From: Sphingopyxis sp. Root154 | GTDB lineage: Bacteria > Pseudomonadota > Alphaproteobacteria > Sphingomonadales > Sphingomonadaceae | Reading direction: 5' to 3' | NCBI RefSeq assembly: GCF_001427105.1 | Contig: NZ_LMGI01000001.1 | Coordinates: forward strand, 496,001-560,000 | Length of the DNA stretch: 64,000 nucleotides | Shown: in pieces, positions 25,601 to 34,533 of the stretch | Layout of the letters: each line of letters opens with the position of its first letter | Position numbering within the stretch: the stretch's first letter is position 1 | Translations under genes and position numbers: made by a program | The notes under the pieces: generated by a model | Database searches by the model: none | What the model was told of the DNA's origin: nothing | The model's input: only the letters and a program-made list of their open reading frames with translations

Positions 25601-25924
25601 TCAGGTTTCGACGTCGTCGTCGTCGGCGGTCGCGACGCCCAGATCGTCGTCACCGCCGAGGTCGACGTCGTTGTCCGGCGAATCGCTGTCTTCGTCGACA
25701 TCGACGTCCAGATCCAGATCCTCGTCGACGCCTTCTTCTTTGACGACCTTGCCGGGCTTCTCGATCTGTTCGAACGGCATCGGCTGTTTCGATTTCAGAA
25801 CCGATTCCGGAATCCAGTTGTAACCGCAATTGATGCAGTTGATCGGATCATCCTTGGTCAAATCATAGAATCGGGTTGCGCATTTCGGGCAGCTACGCTT
25901 CGTGCCCCATTCAGCCTTGATCAT
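25601..25924 (-). CDS. FYDLN acid domain protein (TIGR02300-type)
   Basis: 107 residues starting MIKAEWGTKRSCPKC. A zinc-ribbon is formed by Cys12, Cys15, Cys30 and Cys33 around the diagnostic RFYDLTKDDP stretch. The remaining half is almost entirely Asp, Glu and Val (DLDLDVDVDEDSD), a low-complexity acidic tail. The family is typical of alphaproteobacteria and has no assigned function. It is divergent from aroA across about 125 bp. Confidence 0.92.
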   Translation of the reverse strand: MIKAEWGTKRSCPKCATRFYDLTKDDPINCINCGYNWIPESVLKSKQPMPFEQIEKPGKVVKEEGVDEDLDLDVDVDEDSDSPDNDVDLGGDDDLGVATADDDDVET

Positions 25925-26048
25925 ATATGCCTCGTAACCCTTTGGAACAGGATAAAAATATCGGAAGAGCAACGGAACCTGAATAGCTATCCGTCAAATC
26001 GGCGTGCGCCTTGCCAGATTGCAAGGCCGCTGTCAAAAGCCGCTCGCC

Positions 26049-27377
26049 ATGACCGATCAAACCGCCACGCCGCGCAGCTTTTCCGCTTCCGTTCCGCTCA
26101 AAGGTAGGATCGCGATTCCGGGTGACAAGAGCATCTCGCATCGCTCGCTGATGCTCTCCGCGCTCGCGGTCGGCGAAAGCCGTGTCACCGGCCTGCTCGA
26201 AGGGCATGACGTGCTCGCCACCGCCGCCGCGATGCGCGCGATGGGCGCCGCCATCGAGCGGCGTGAGGACGGCGAATGGCGCATCCACGGCGTCGGCGTC
26301 GGCGGGCTGCTCCAGCCACGCGAAGCGCTCGACATGGGGAACAGCGGCACCTCAACTCGCCTCCTGATGGGCCTTGTCGCCAGCCACGCGATCACCACGA
26401 CCTTTATCGGCGATGCCAGCCTGTCGGGCCGCCCGATGGGCCGCGTCATCGACCCGCTGTCGCAGATGGGCGCCGACATCAGCGCCTCGCCGGGCGGCCG
26501 CCTGCCGCTGATGGTGCGCGGCCTCGCGCCAGCCATCCCCCTGTCCTACCGCCTGCCCGTCGCTTCGGCGCAGGTGAAGAGCGCAATCTTGCTCGCGGGC
26601 CTCAACACGCCCGGCATCACCGAAGTGATCGAGCCCGTCCCGACCCGCGACCATAGCGAACGCATGCTGCGCGGCTTCGGCGCCGACCTGACCGTCGAAG
26701 CCGACCCTGATGGAACGCGCCACATCCGCATCCACGGCGAGGCCGAGCTGAAGCCGCAGACGATCACCGTCCCGGGCGATCCCTCGTCGGCAGCCTTCTT
26801 CATCGTCGCCGCGCTGCTCGTTCCGGGTTCGGACGTCGTCGTCGCCAATGTCGGCCTCAACCCGACGCGCGCAGGTCTCATAGAGATCCTGAAACAGATG
26901 GGCGGCGACATCGAACTGCTCGATGCACGCGAAGTCGGCGGCGAACCCGTCGCCGACCTCCGCGTCCGCCACAGCACGCTGCGCGGGATCGACGTCGATC
27001 CCGCTATCGTGCCGGGCATGGTCGACGAATTCCCGGTCCTGTTCGTTGCCGCAGCATTGGCCGAGGGCCGCACGGTCACCACGGGGCTCGACGAATTGCG
27101 CGTCAAGGAAAGTGACCGCATCGCCGTCATGGCAACCGGCCTGAAAGCAATCGGCGCGCGTGTCGAGGAAAGTGAAGATGGGCTGATCATCGACGGCACC
27201 GGCGGCGATCCGCTGCCCGGCGGCGCGACCATTGCCGGGCACCTCGACCACCGCATCTGCATGAGCTTCGCCGTCGCCGGCCTCGCCAGCAAGGCCCCGG
27301 TGACGATCGACGACATCGCCCCCGTCGCGACCAGCTTTCCCAATTTCGAGGAACTGCTCGCGGGCTTGCAGCAATGA
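26049..27377 (+). CDS. aroA: 3-phosphoshikimate 1-carboxyvinyltransferase (EPSP synthase), class II-like
   Basis: 442 residues. It joins shikimate-3-phosphate and PEP in the shikimate pathway. [11 protein letters not shown] (Lys27), [31 protein letters not shown] and [14 protein letters not shown] are all present. The GDKS, SAQxK, R-x-H-x-E and N-x5-TR type motifs are those used to define the class II (CP4-like) enzymes, as opposed to the E. coli class I form. The start ATG at 26049 begins the protein just before the fold. The stop overlaps the cmk start (ATGA). Confidence 0.95.
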   Translation: MTDQTATPRSFSASVPLKGRIAIPGDKSISHRSLMLSALAVGESRVTGLLEGHDVLATAAAMRAMGAAIERREDGEWRIHGVGVGGLLQPREALDMGNSGTSTRLLMGLVASHAITTTFIGDASLSGRPMGRVIDPLSQMGADISASPGGRLPLMVRGLAPAIPLSYRLPVASAQVKSAILLAGLNTPGITEVIEPVPTRDHSERMLRGFGADLTVEADPDGTRHIRIHGEAELKPQTITVPGDPSSAAFFIVAALLVPGSDVVVANVGLNPTRAGLIEILKQMGGDIELLDAREVGGEPVADLRVRHSTLRGIDVDPAIVPGMVDEFPVLFVAAALAEGRTVTTGLDELRVKESDRIAVMATGLKAIGARVEESEDGLIIDGTGGDPLPGGATIAGHLDHRICMSFAVAGLASKAPVTIDDIAPVATSFPNFEELLAGLQQ

Positions 27378-28003
27378 TCATCGCCGTCGACGGGCCCACC
27401 GCGTCGGGAAAGGGCACGATCGCCAAAGGGCTGGCCGCGCATTTCGGCCTGCCCGTGCTCGACACCGGATTGCTCTACCGCGCGGTCGGTTACCAGACGC
27501 AGCTTAACCATGGCGACGCCGACAATGCCGCCGATGCGCTCGCCGCGTGCAGCTTCCCCGACAGCCTGCTCGACGATCCGGCGCTGCGTTATGAAACCAC
27601 CGGCGGGCTCGCCAGCCGCGTGTCGATCCATCCCGCCGTGCGTCAGGCGCTGTTCCAGCGCCAGGTCGATTTCGCGAACCAGCCGGGCGGCGCCGTGCTC
27701 GACGGGCGCGACATCGGCACGGTCATCGCGCCGCACGCCGATGCCAAGCTGTTCGTCACCGCCAGCCCCGAGGAGCGCGCGCGCCGCCGCCATGCCGAGA
27801 TGCTCGCCCGCGGCGTCGACGTCGGTTTCGATGCCGTGCTCGCCGACGTTCACGCCCGCGACGCGCGCGACACCGGCCGCGCCAACGCCCCGCTCCTCCG
27901 GGCCGAAGACGCCATGCTGCTCGACAACACGGGCATGGACAAGGACGCCGCGCTCGCCGCCGCGATCGCCTTTGTCGAAGAGCGTCGGAAGACCCGCGGC
28001 TAG
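27374..28003 (+). CDS. cmk: Cytidylate kinase
   Basis: 209 residues. It phosphorylates CMP and dCMP with ATP. P-loop is [16 protein letters not shown] (from residue 5). [29 protein letters not shown] supplies the lid and CMP-binding arginines. It is translationally coupled to aroA by the ATGA overlap and lies in the conserved order aroA-cmk-rpsA. Confidence 0.95.
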   Translation: MIIAVDGPTASGKGTIAKGLAAHFGLPVLDTGLLYRAVGYQTQLNHGDADNAADALAACSFPDSLLDDPALRYETTGGLASRVSIHPAVRQALFQRQVDFANQPGGAVLDGRDIGTVIAPHADAKLFVTASPEERARRRHAEMLARGVDVGFDAVLADVHARDARDTGRANAPLLRAEDAMLLDNTGMDKDAALAAAIAFVEERRKTRG

Positions 28004-28050
28004 AACCGGCTTTCCGCCTTGCCTTTGGGGGGGGCCAAGACTATATGCGC

Positions 28051-28070
28051 GCCGTCCGACGGGCTTTTTT
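28051..28070 (+). terminator. Possible weak terminator after cmk
   Basis: CCGT-CCG-ACGG (28052-28062, four pairs, three-base loop) is followed by GC and six T residues. The stem is short, so read-through into rpsA is likely. Confidence 0.35.
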
Positions 28071-28280
28071 GCAGGTCGAGGCATGGGCAAACCGCCGCTC
28101 GAAACCGAGTGCCGGGCGTGATGGGATGCACCCGTCGCGCCCATTCTGCTTTGTCCATGACTTGCCGGTGAGCGGTTCGAAGGATGCTGTGTCCTGCATC
28201 CGGCAGGCATGGCAGATCGGCCATTAAGACCAGCGGATCCAACCGCTTGGCCGGAACAAATGAAGTAAGGAAACACATCT

Positions 28281-29993
28281 ATGGCCACTACGGCTTTCCC
28301 GACGCGCGACGATTTCGCCGCGATGCTCGATGAATCGCTTGGTGGTGCCGACGGCGGCTTTGAAGGCCGCGTCGTCAAGGGCACCGTGACCGCGATTGAA
28401 AACGACCTGGCAGTGATCGACATCGGCCTGAAGAGCGAAGGCCGCGTGCCGCTTCGCGAATTCGCGATGCCGGGCCAGAAGGCCGACATCAATGTCGGTG
28501 ACGAAGTCGAAGTCTATGTCGACCGCGTCGAAAACGCCAATGGCGAAACCATGCTGTCCCGCGATCGCGCCCGCCGCGAAGCCGCCTGGGATCGCCTGGA
28601 AGAAGAATTCAACAAGGAAGCCCGCGTCGAAGGCGTCATCTTCGGCCGCGTCAAGGGCGGCTTCACCGTCGACCTCGGCGGCGCCGTGGCGTTCCTTCCC
28701 GGTTCGCAGGTCGACATCCGCCCCGTGCGCGACGTTGGCCCGCTGATGGACCTGCCGCAGCCTTTCCAGATTCTGAAGATGGATCGCCGCCGCGGCAATA
28801 TTGTCGTGTCGCGCCGCGCCATCCTCGAAGAAACGCGCGCCGAACAGCGCTCGGGCCTGATCCAGAACCTGGAAGAAGGTCAGATCATCGAAGGCGCCGT
28901 CAAGAACATCACCGACTATGGTGCGTTCGTCGACCTCGGCGGCATCGACGGCCTGCTCCATGTCACCGACATGAGCTACAAGCGCGTCAACCACCCGAGC
29001 GAAGTCATCAACATCGGTGACAATGTCCGCGTCCAGATCATCCGCATCAACCGCGACACGCAGCGCATCAGCCTCGGCATGAAGCAGCTCGAAAGCGATC
29101 CGTGGGAAGGCGTCGCCGCCAAGTACCCCGTCGGTGCGAAGCTGTCGGGCACCGTCACGAACATCACCGATTATGGTGCGTTCGTCGAACTCGAAGCCGG
29201 CATCGAAGGCCTGGTCCACGTCAGCGAAATGTCGTGGGTCAAGAAGAACGTCCACCCCGGCAAGATCGTTTCGACGAGCCAGGAAGTCGACGTCATCGTT
29301 CTCGAAGTCGACAGCGACAAGCGCCGCATCTCGCTTGGCCTCAAGCAGGCCCAGTCGAACCCCTGGGGCGCGTTCGCCGAAACGCATCCGGTCGGCTCGG
29401 TCGTCGAAGGCGAAGTCAAGAACGCGACCGAATTCGGTCTGTTCGTCGGCCTGCCGGGTGACGTCGACGGCATGGTTCACATGTCGGACATCGCCTGGGG
29501 CATCTCGGGCGAAGAAGCGCTGCACCTCCACCGCAAGGGCGAGGCCGTGCAGGTCGTCGTTCTCGACGTCGACGTCGAGAAGGAACGCATCAGCCTTGGC
29601 ATCAAGCAGCTTGAAAAGGGTGCTCCGGCCGTTGGCGGCGGCGCCGCTGCGACTGGCTCGGTGAAGAAGAACGACGTCATCACCGTCACCGTCCTCGAAG
29701 TCCGCGACAACGGCCTCGAAGTCCAGGCTGGCGAAGATGGCGCCACCGGCTTCATCAAGCGCGCCGACCTCGGCCGCGACCGCGACGAACAGCGCGCCGA
29801 ACGTTATCAGGTCGGCCAGAAGTTCGATGCGATGGTCATCGGCTTCGACCGTTCGAAAAAGCCGAACTTCTCGGTCAAGGCGATGCAGATCGCCGAAGAG
29901 AAGGAAGCCGTCGCACAGTACGGCTCGTCGGACTCGGGTGCATCGCTTGGCGACATCCTCGGCGAGGCTCTGAAGGCCGGCAAGAAGGACTAA
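28281..29993 (+). CDS. rpsA: 30S ribosomal protein S1
   Basis: 570 residues, full length for proteobacterial S1. Six S1 RNA-binding repeats can be followed, with repeated GAFVDLGGIDGLLHVTDMS, GAFVELEAGIEGLVHVSEMS and GLFVGLPGDVDGMVHMSD segments. It delivers mRNA to the 30S subunit. The 277-bp upstream gap after cmk probably contains its own promoter and leader; no gene is seen there. A strong terminator follows. Confidence 0.97.
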   Translation: MATTAFPTRDDFAAMLDESLGGADGGFEGRVVKGTVTAIENDLAVIDIGLKSEGRVPLREFAMPGQKADINVGDEVEVYVDRVENANGETMLSRDRARREAAWDRLEEEFNKEARVEGVIFGRVKGGFTVDLGGAVAFLPGSQVDIRPVRDVGPLMDLPQPFQILKMDRRRGNIVVSRRAILEETRAEQRSGLIQNLEEGQIIEGAVKNITDYGAFVDLGGIDGLLHVTDMSYKRVNHPSEVINIGDNVRVQIIRINRDTQRISLGMKQLESDPWEGVAAKYPVGAKLSGTVTNITDYGAFVELEAGIEGLVHVSEMSWVKKNVHPGKIVSTSQEVDVIVLEVDSDKRRISLGLKQAQSNPWGAFAETHPVGSVVEGEVKNATEFGLFVGLPGDVDGMVHMSDIAWGISGEEALHLHRKGEAVQVVVLDVDVEKERISLGIKQLEKGAPAVGGGAAATGSVKKNDVITVTVLEVRDNGLEVQAGEDGATGFIKRADLGRDRDEQRAERYQVGQKFDAMVIGFDRSKKPNFSVKAMQIAEEKEAVAQYGSSDSGASLGDILGEALKAGKKD

Positions 29994-30020
29994 TTTCCTT
30001 CTTCCGCCGTCAGGCGAAAC

Positions 30021-30056
30021 AAAAGGCCCGCAGAGTGTCCCTCTGCGGGCCTTTTT
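30021..30056 (+). terminator. Rho-independent terminator of rpsA
   Basis: AAAAGGCCCGCAGAG pairs with CTCTGCGGGCCTTTT around TGTCC: 15 perfect pairs ending in a T-run, 28 bp after the rpsA stop. Confidence 0.95.
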
Positions 30057-30195
30057 CTTTCAGCGATATATTTTGATCGAACAAGGATTCGTGATACCTT
30101 CTCCGCGCGTTGGGAGGGGTCTCACGCAAAATGGGCCGGCAACGACCGGACGCCTGCTTCGGCGGGAGAAGCGTGATATATAATAGGGGAAGCTC

Positions 30196-30474
30196 ATGAT
30201 CCGGTCAGAACTGGTTCAAAAGATCGCAAGCGAAAACAGCGATTTGAGGCTCGAGGAAGTCGAGCGCATCGTCGACACTTTCTTCGATTCCATCGTCGAC
30301 CAGCTCGCCTCTGGCGGGCGTGTCGAACTGCGCGGCTTCGGCGCTTTCTCGACCCGGTCGCGCGACTCGCGCACCGGCCGCAACCCCCGGACGGGTGCGG
30401 CGGTCGATGTGAAGGCGAAAAACGTGCCCTATTTCAAACCGGGCAAGGAAATGCGCGAACGTTTGAACGGCTAA
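30196..30474 (+). CDS. ihfB: Integration host factor subunit beta
   Basis: 92-residue HU/IHF-family DNA-bending protein. [50 protein letters not shown] covers the flexible arm and its proline-containing tip. Position directly after rpsA is the conserved proteobacterial location of ihfB. Shine-Dalgarno AGGGGA precedes the ATG. Confidence 0.94.
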   Translation: MIRSELVQKIASENSDLRLEEVERIVDTFFDSIVDQLASGGRVELRGFGAFSTRSRDSRTGRNPRTGAAVDVKAKNVPYFKPGKEMRERLNG

Positions 30475-30514
30475 AACCGGGCGCCGCGCCGCGGCGCCGG
30501 TCCAGCGGTCGCCA

Positions 30515-31282
30515 TCAGTTCTTGAGCCGGTATCCGGTGCGGAACATCCAGAAGATGACGCCCAGGCACAGCGCCAGGAACAGCGTCACCGCGCCCATGC
30601 TGACTTCGATCCCGACGTCGCCCTTGCCAAAGAAGGTCCAGCGGAAGCCACTGATCAGATAGACGACGGGGTTGAACAGGGTCACCGTCCGCCAGGCCGC
30701 GGGCAGCATGTCGAGCGAATAGAAAGCCCCGCCCAAAAAGGTCAGCGGATAGATGACCAGCATCGGGATCACCTGCAGCTGCTCAAAGCTCTGCGCCCAG
30801 ATGCCGATGATGAAGCCGAACAGGCAGAAGGTCACCGCCATCAGGATCATGAACGCCGCCATCAACAGCGGGTGCGCGACCTGTACGTCGACGAACAGGT
30901 GCGCGGTCGCAAAGATGATCGACCCGATGATCACCGATTTCGTCGCCGCGGCGCCGACATAGGCGATCACCGTTTCCAGCGGCGACAGCGGCGCCGACAG
31001 CATTTCGTAAATCGTCCCCGTCCATTTGGGCATATAGATGCCGAACGAGGCGTTGCTGATGCTTTCGGTGAACATCGTCAGCATCATCAGCCCGGGCACG
31101 ATGAACGCCCCATAGGGCACATTGCTGACCTCGGTCATGCGGCTGCCGATCGCCGATCCGAAAACGACGAAATAGAGCGCCGTGGTGATGACCGGCAGCA
31201 TCAGGCTGGTCCAGAAGGTGCGCCCGAAGCGCGCCATTTCAAAGGCGTAAATCGCGCGCACGCCGCGCCAGTTCGCGGTCAT
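30515..31282 (-). CDS. ABC-2 type transporter permease
   Basis: 255 residues with six predicted membrane helices and the ABC-2 layout seen in drug, polysaccharide or lipid exporters (YadH-like). Its start overlaps the stop of the ATPase gene as ATGA, so the two make one exporter, probably as a dimer of each. The substrate cannot be inferred. Confidence 0.9.
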   Translation of the reverse strand: MTANWRGVRAIYAFEMARFGRTFWTSLMLPVITTALYFVVFGSAIGSRMTEVSNVPYGAFIVPGLMMLTMFTESISNASFGIYMPKWTGTIYEMLSAPLSPLETVIAYVGAAATKSVIIGSIIFATAHLFVDVQVAHPLLMAAFMILMAVTFCLFGFIIGIWAQSFEQLQVIPMLVIYPLTFLGGAFYSLDMLPAAWRTVTLFNPVVYLISGFRWTFFGKGDVGIEVSMGAVTLFLALCLGVIFWMFRTGYRLKN

Positions 31283-32226
31283 GCGGCTTCTCCCTTTGCG
31301 CCGTTCGATTCGTGCACCAGCCCGACGAAAATATCCTCGAGCGAGCTTTGCCGCGTGTGCAGGTCCTTGAACTGGACTCCGATGTCGGTCATCCGCCGCA
31401 GCAGCGAGGGCACCCCGGTCGCCTCGGCCTGGCTGTCGAATTCGTACACGAGCTCATGCCCTTCGCCCGCCAGCGCAAGCTTCCAGTCGGCAAGTTCGGC
31501 GGGCACGGACTCCAGTTGTTCGGCCAGATTGAGCGTCAGCGTCTTGCGCCCCAGCTTCTTGATCAGCGCATCCTTCTGCTCGACCAGGATCAACCGCCCG
31601 CCGGTGATCACTCCGACGCGGTCGGCCATCTCCTCGGCCTCCTCGATATAGTGCGTCGTCAGGATGATCGTGACGCCGCGTTCGCGAAGGCCGCGCACCA
31701 TGTTCCACATGTCGCGGCGCAGCTCAACATCAACCCCCGCGGTCGGCTCGTCGAGGAACAGGATTTCGGGCTCGTGGCTGAGCGCCTTGGCGATCATCAC
31801 GCGGCGCTTCATCCCCCCTGACAATTCCATGATCTTCGAATCGCGCTTGTCCCACAAGGACAGGTCGCGCAGCAGTTGCTCGATGAACGCGGGGTTCCGC
31901 GGCTTGCCGAACAGCCCGCGCGAGAAGCTCACCGTCGCCATCACCGTCTCGAACGCGTCGGTGTGCAATTCCTGCGGCACCAGCCCGATCATTGTCCGGG
32001 CGGCGCGATAATCGCGCGCATGATCGTGCCCGGCGACGGTCACGCTGCCCGCGGTCGCGGTCACGATCCCGCAGACGATGCTGATCAGCGTCGTCTTGCC
32101 GGCGCCGTTCGGCCCGAGCAGCGCGAAAATCTCGCCCTTGTTGATGGATAGGTCGACATCGCTCAAGGCTGTGTGACCGCTTTTATAGGTTTTCCCGAGG
32201 CCGGAAATTTCAAGGACTGGAGTCAT
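31279..32226 (-). CDS. ABC transporter ATP-binding protein
   Basis: 315 residues from the ATG at 32226. Walker [12 protein letters not shown]-loop VPQELHTD, signature [10 protein letters not shown], Walker [13 protein letters not shown] and the switch His in [11 protein letters not shown] are all intact. The C-terminal ~85 residues are an extra domain of the DrrA/CcmA-like export ATPases. Partner of the overlapping permease gene. In the region upstream, the tRNA-Leu gene is on the other strand. Confidence 0.93.
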   Translation of the reverse strand: MTPVLEISGLGKTYKSGHTALSDVDLSINKGEIFALLGPNGAGKTTLISIVCGIVTATAGSVTVAGHDHARDYRAARTMIGLVPQELHTDAFETVMATVSFSRGLFGKPRNPAFIEQLLRDLSLWDKRDSKIMELSGGMKRRVMIAKALSHEPEILFLDEPTAGVDVELRRDMWNMVRGLRERGVTIILTTHYIEEAEEMADRVGVITGGRLILVEQKDALIKKLGRKTLTLNLAEQLESVPAELADWKLALAGEGHELVYEFDSQAEATGVPSLLRRMTDIGVQFKDLHTRQSSLEDIFVGLVHESNGAKGEAA

Positions 32227-32317
32227 GTCACGCCGTCTAGCCGAGCCGCCGCATGGCGTGAAGCGCCAAACATCGCTTGACCTCCATCGGCCCATCGGCT
32301 TGACCGGCGTCGGTCAT

Positions 32318-32403
32318 GCGGACGTGGCGAAATCGGTAGACGCAGCAGACTTAAAATCTGCCATCCTCTGGGTATGCGGGTTCAAGTCCCGCCGTCCGCA
32401 CCA
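32318..32403 (+). tRNA. tRNA-Leu (anticodon TAA)
   Basis: 86-nt class II tRNA with long variable arm. Acceptor stem GCGGACG pairs with CGTCCGC. The anticodon arm GCAGA-CTTAAAA-TCTGC reads TAA. Variable arm CATCCTCTGGGTATG follows, T loop is TTCAAGT, and CCA is encoded. Confidence 0.97.
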
Positions 32404-32476
32404 GCCTTGCGATAGATCAGACAGCAAGCCGGATGCCCACTTCCGGTTTTGCCCGGCATCTCTATGATGCATTTCG

Positions 32477-33994
32477 ATGCCGCCGAAAACAGACATGCCG
32501 AAGCCCGGGCCCAAGACCCTCCTGCCCAAGATCATGGTCGGCTTCGCCCTCCTGTCGCTCGCCAGTTGCGGCCTGTTCGGCGAACGCGGCCCGGTCAGGA
32601 TCGCCGCCATCGGCGCGCTCAATCCCGCGGCGACGCCGCTTGGCGGCGAGCTGTCGGCCGCCAATGCCGCGCTGCTCGACGCGACGTCGCAGGGGTTGGT
32701 CAGCTACGACGGCGAGGGACAGATCGACACCGGCCTCGCCGATCGCTGGACCGTCACCACCGACGGGCGCAGTTATATCTTCCGTCTGCGCGAAGCCAAA
32801 TGGACCAATGGCCGCAAGGTCACGGCAGAGGATGTCGCCGCGATCCTGCGGTCCTATCTCGCTCCCGCCAGCCGCCACGTCCTGAAGAGCGATTTTCCCG
32901 AGATCGAGACGATCAAGGCGATGACCGACACCGTCATCGAAATCCGCCTTTCGGTGCCGCAACCCGCAATCCTCGAACTGCTCGCGCAGCCCTCGATGGC
33001 GATCGTCAACCGCGGCATGGGCTGGGGGCCGATGCGCGCGCGCAAGATCGGACGCGCGGTGCTGCTCTCGCCCGTCCCCGACCCGCTCGCCGAAGATCAG
33101 GAGGCGGCCGAAGCCGCCGCCAACGACCCCGCCGCCTCGATCGAGCTTGTCGGTACCTCGCCAGCCGGCGCGCTCGCGCGCTTCAAGAACGGCTATGCCG
33201 ATGGTGTCGTCGGTGGCCGCTTTTCGACCCTTCCCTATTTCGCCGCGTCGAACATCGGCCGCTCGCGCCTCGTCGTCGACCCCGTCCCCGGCCTGTTCGG
33301 GCTGTCGTTCGTCCGTGCCGAAGGGTTCCTTGCGACCGACGCCAACCGCGACGCGCTCGTCCGCGCGGTCCGGCGCGAGCGGCTGATCGAGGCGTTCGGG
33401 CTCGCCGAATGGCAGCCGCAGGTCACACTCCGCCCCGCGCTCTATGCCCGCGATGGCGGCCCCGCTCCCCTCGTCCCCACCTGGGCCGAATATGACGAGG
33501 CGTCGCGCCTCGCGCAGGCGAAACGCACCGTCGATGCCTGGCGCGGCGCCGGGCGCGAGATCGAACCCCTGCGCATCGCCGTCCCGGACACCCCCGGCGG
33601 CCGCATTCTGTTCGCCTATGTGTCCGCCGATTTCAAAGCGATCGGAGTGCCGAGCCAGCGCGTCCCGATGGCGGCGACCGCCGACCTCCAGCTGATCGAC
33701 GAAGTCGCGCCGAACGACGATGCGCTGTGGGCGCTGCGCCGCATCTCGTGCCGCCGCGACACGCTCTGCAACCGCGAGGCGCAGGAACTGATCGACCAGG
33801 CGACCGCCAATATCGACGCCGGCCAGCGCCGGGTGCAGGTGAGCGAGGCCGAAGCCGTTCTCGGACGCTATGCCCCCTTTATCCCGCTCGCGACGCCGCT
33901 GCGTTGGTCGGTCGCGTCGCAGCGCCTTACCGGCCTGCGCGCGAACGGCCGCGCGCAGCACCCATTGAATCATGTGATTGCCTTACCTAACTAA
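32477..33994 (+). CDS. Family 5 extracellular solute-binding lipoprotein (peptide-type ABC)
   Basis: 505 residues. The lipobox LLSLASCG gives Cys31. The body matches oligopeptide/nickel-type binding proteins: GLVSYDGEGQIDTGLADRW followed by SYIFRLREAKWTNGRKVTAEDVAAIL is the hallmark. No permease or ATPase of an Opp/Dpp system is adjacent, so it is an orphan binding protein; it might serve a distant transporter or act as a chaperone or sensor. Confidence 0.85.
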   Translation: MPPKTDMPKPGPKTLLPKIMVGFALLSLASCGLFGERGPVRIAAIGALNPAATPLGGELSAANAALLDATSQGLVSYDGEGQIDTGLADRWTVTTDGRSYIFRLREAKWTNGRKVTAEDVAAILRSYLAPASRHVLKSDFPEIETIKAMTDTVIEIRLSVPQPAILELLAQPSMAIVNRGMGWGPMRARKIGRAVLLSPVPDPLAEDQEAAEAAANDPAASIELVGTSPAGALARFKNGYADGVVGGRFSTLPYFAASNIGRSRLVVDPVPGLFGLSFVRAEGFLATDANRDALVRAVRRERLIEAFGLAEWQPQVTLRPALYARDGGPAPLVPTWAEYDEASRLAQAKRTVDAWRGAGREIEPLRIAVPDTPGGRILFAYVSADFKAIGVPSQRVPMAATADLQLIDEVAPNDDALWALRRISCRRDTLCNREAQELIDQATANIDAGQRRVQVSEAEAVLGRYAPFIPLATPLRWSVASQRLTGLRANGRAQHPLNHVIALPN

Positions 33995-34036
33995 TACAGC
34001 GGCGCTTCAAGTTCGAGCGCTTTTGAAAGGACCCAA

Positions 34037-34459
34037 ATGGCCCCTTCGCCCCCGAATCCCGACGCGATCTTCGACGCGCTGATCTCGAATCGAAGCGACC
34101 CCGCGGCGCTGCGCAAGCGCGTCGAGACGCTGGAAATCCTGCTCGAACGCAGCTTTGTCATCCCCGGTATCAACCGCCCCGTCGGCCTCGACGCGATCGT
34201 CGGCCTCGTCCCCGTCGTCGGCGACGTCATTGCCGCGACGATGGGCGCCTACCTCATCTGGGAAGCGCGCAACCTCGGCATGCCGAAATGGAAGATTTGG
34301 CGCATGGTCGGCAATCTCGGCGTCGACACCGCGCTCGGCGCAATCCCGCTCGTCGGCGATGCCTTCGACTTCTTCTTCCGGTCGAACACGCGCAATCTCA
34401 AGATCATCAAGAAGCATCTCGACAAGCATCATCCGGGCACGATCATCATCGACCAATAG
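34037..34459 (+). CDS. DUF4112 domain protein
   Basis: 140 residues. GINRPVGLDAIVGLVPVVGDVIAATMGAYLIWEA and VDTALGAIPLVGDAFDFFFRSN carry the twin PVVGD/PLVGD patterns of DUF4112 membrane-associated proteins. Role unknown. It lies between the binding protein and the S9 peptidase on the same strand. Confidence 0.88.
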   Translation: MAPSPPNPDAIFDALISNRSDPAALRKRVETLEILLERSFVIPGINRPVGLDAIVGLVPVVGDVIAATMGAYLIWEARNLGMPKWKIWRMVGNLGVDTALGAIPLVGDAFDFFFRSNTRNLKIIKKHLDKHHPGTIIIDQ

Positions 34460-34533
34460 GCGCGACGCCGTCTTCCCTTGGGGTGTCTAATGCTGCTAGC
34501 ACAGCGCCACCACACCCCAGGGGAGACTATTGA

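Noticed and set aside
28045..28227. Short plus-strand frame between cmk and rpsA
   Set aside because: No Shine-Dalgarno or conserved motif; composition does not look like protein, and the area fits the rpsA leader.
26546..28492. 648-codon minus-strand open frame across aroA, cmk and the rpsA start
   Set aside because: It spans three well-defined genes on the other strand, and its product has no recognisable fold.
30179..30184. TATAAT directly before ihfB as a -10 box
   Set aside because: It would start transcription about 5 bases before the ATG, leaving no room for the visible Shine-Dalgarno; likely chance in an AT-rich leader.
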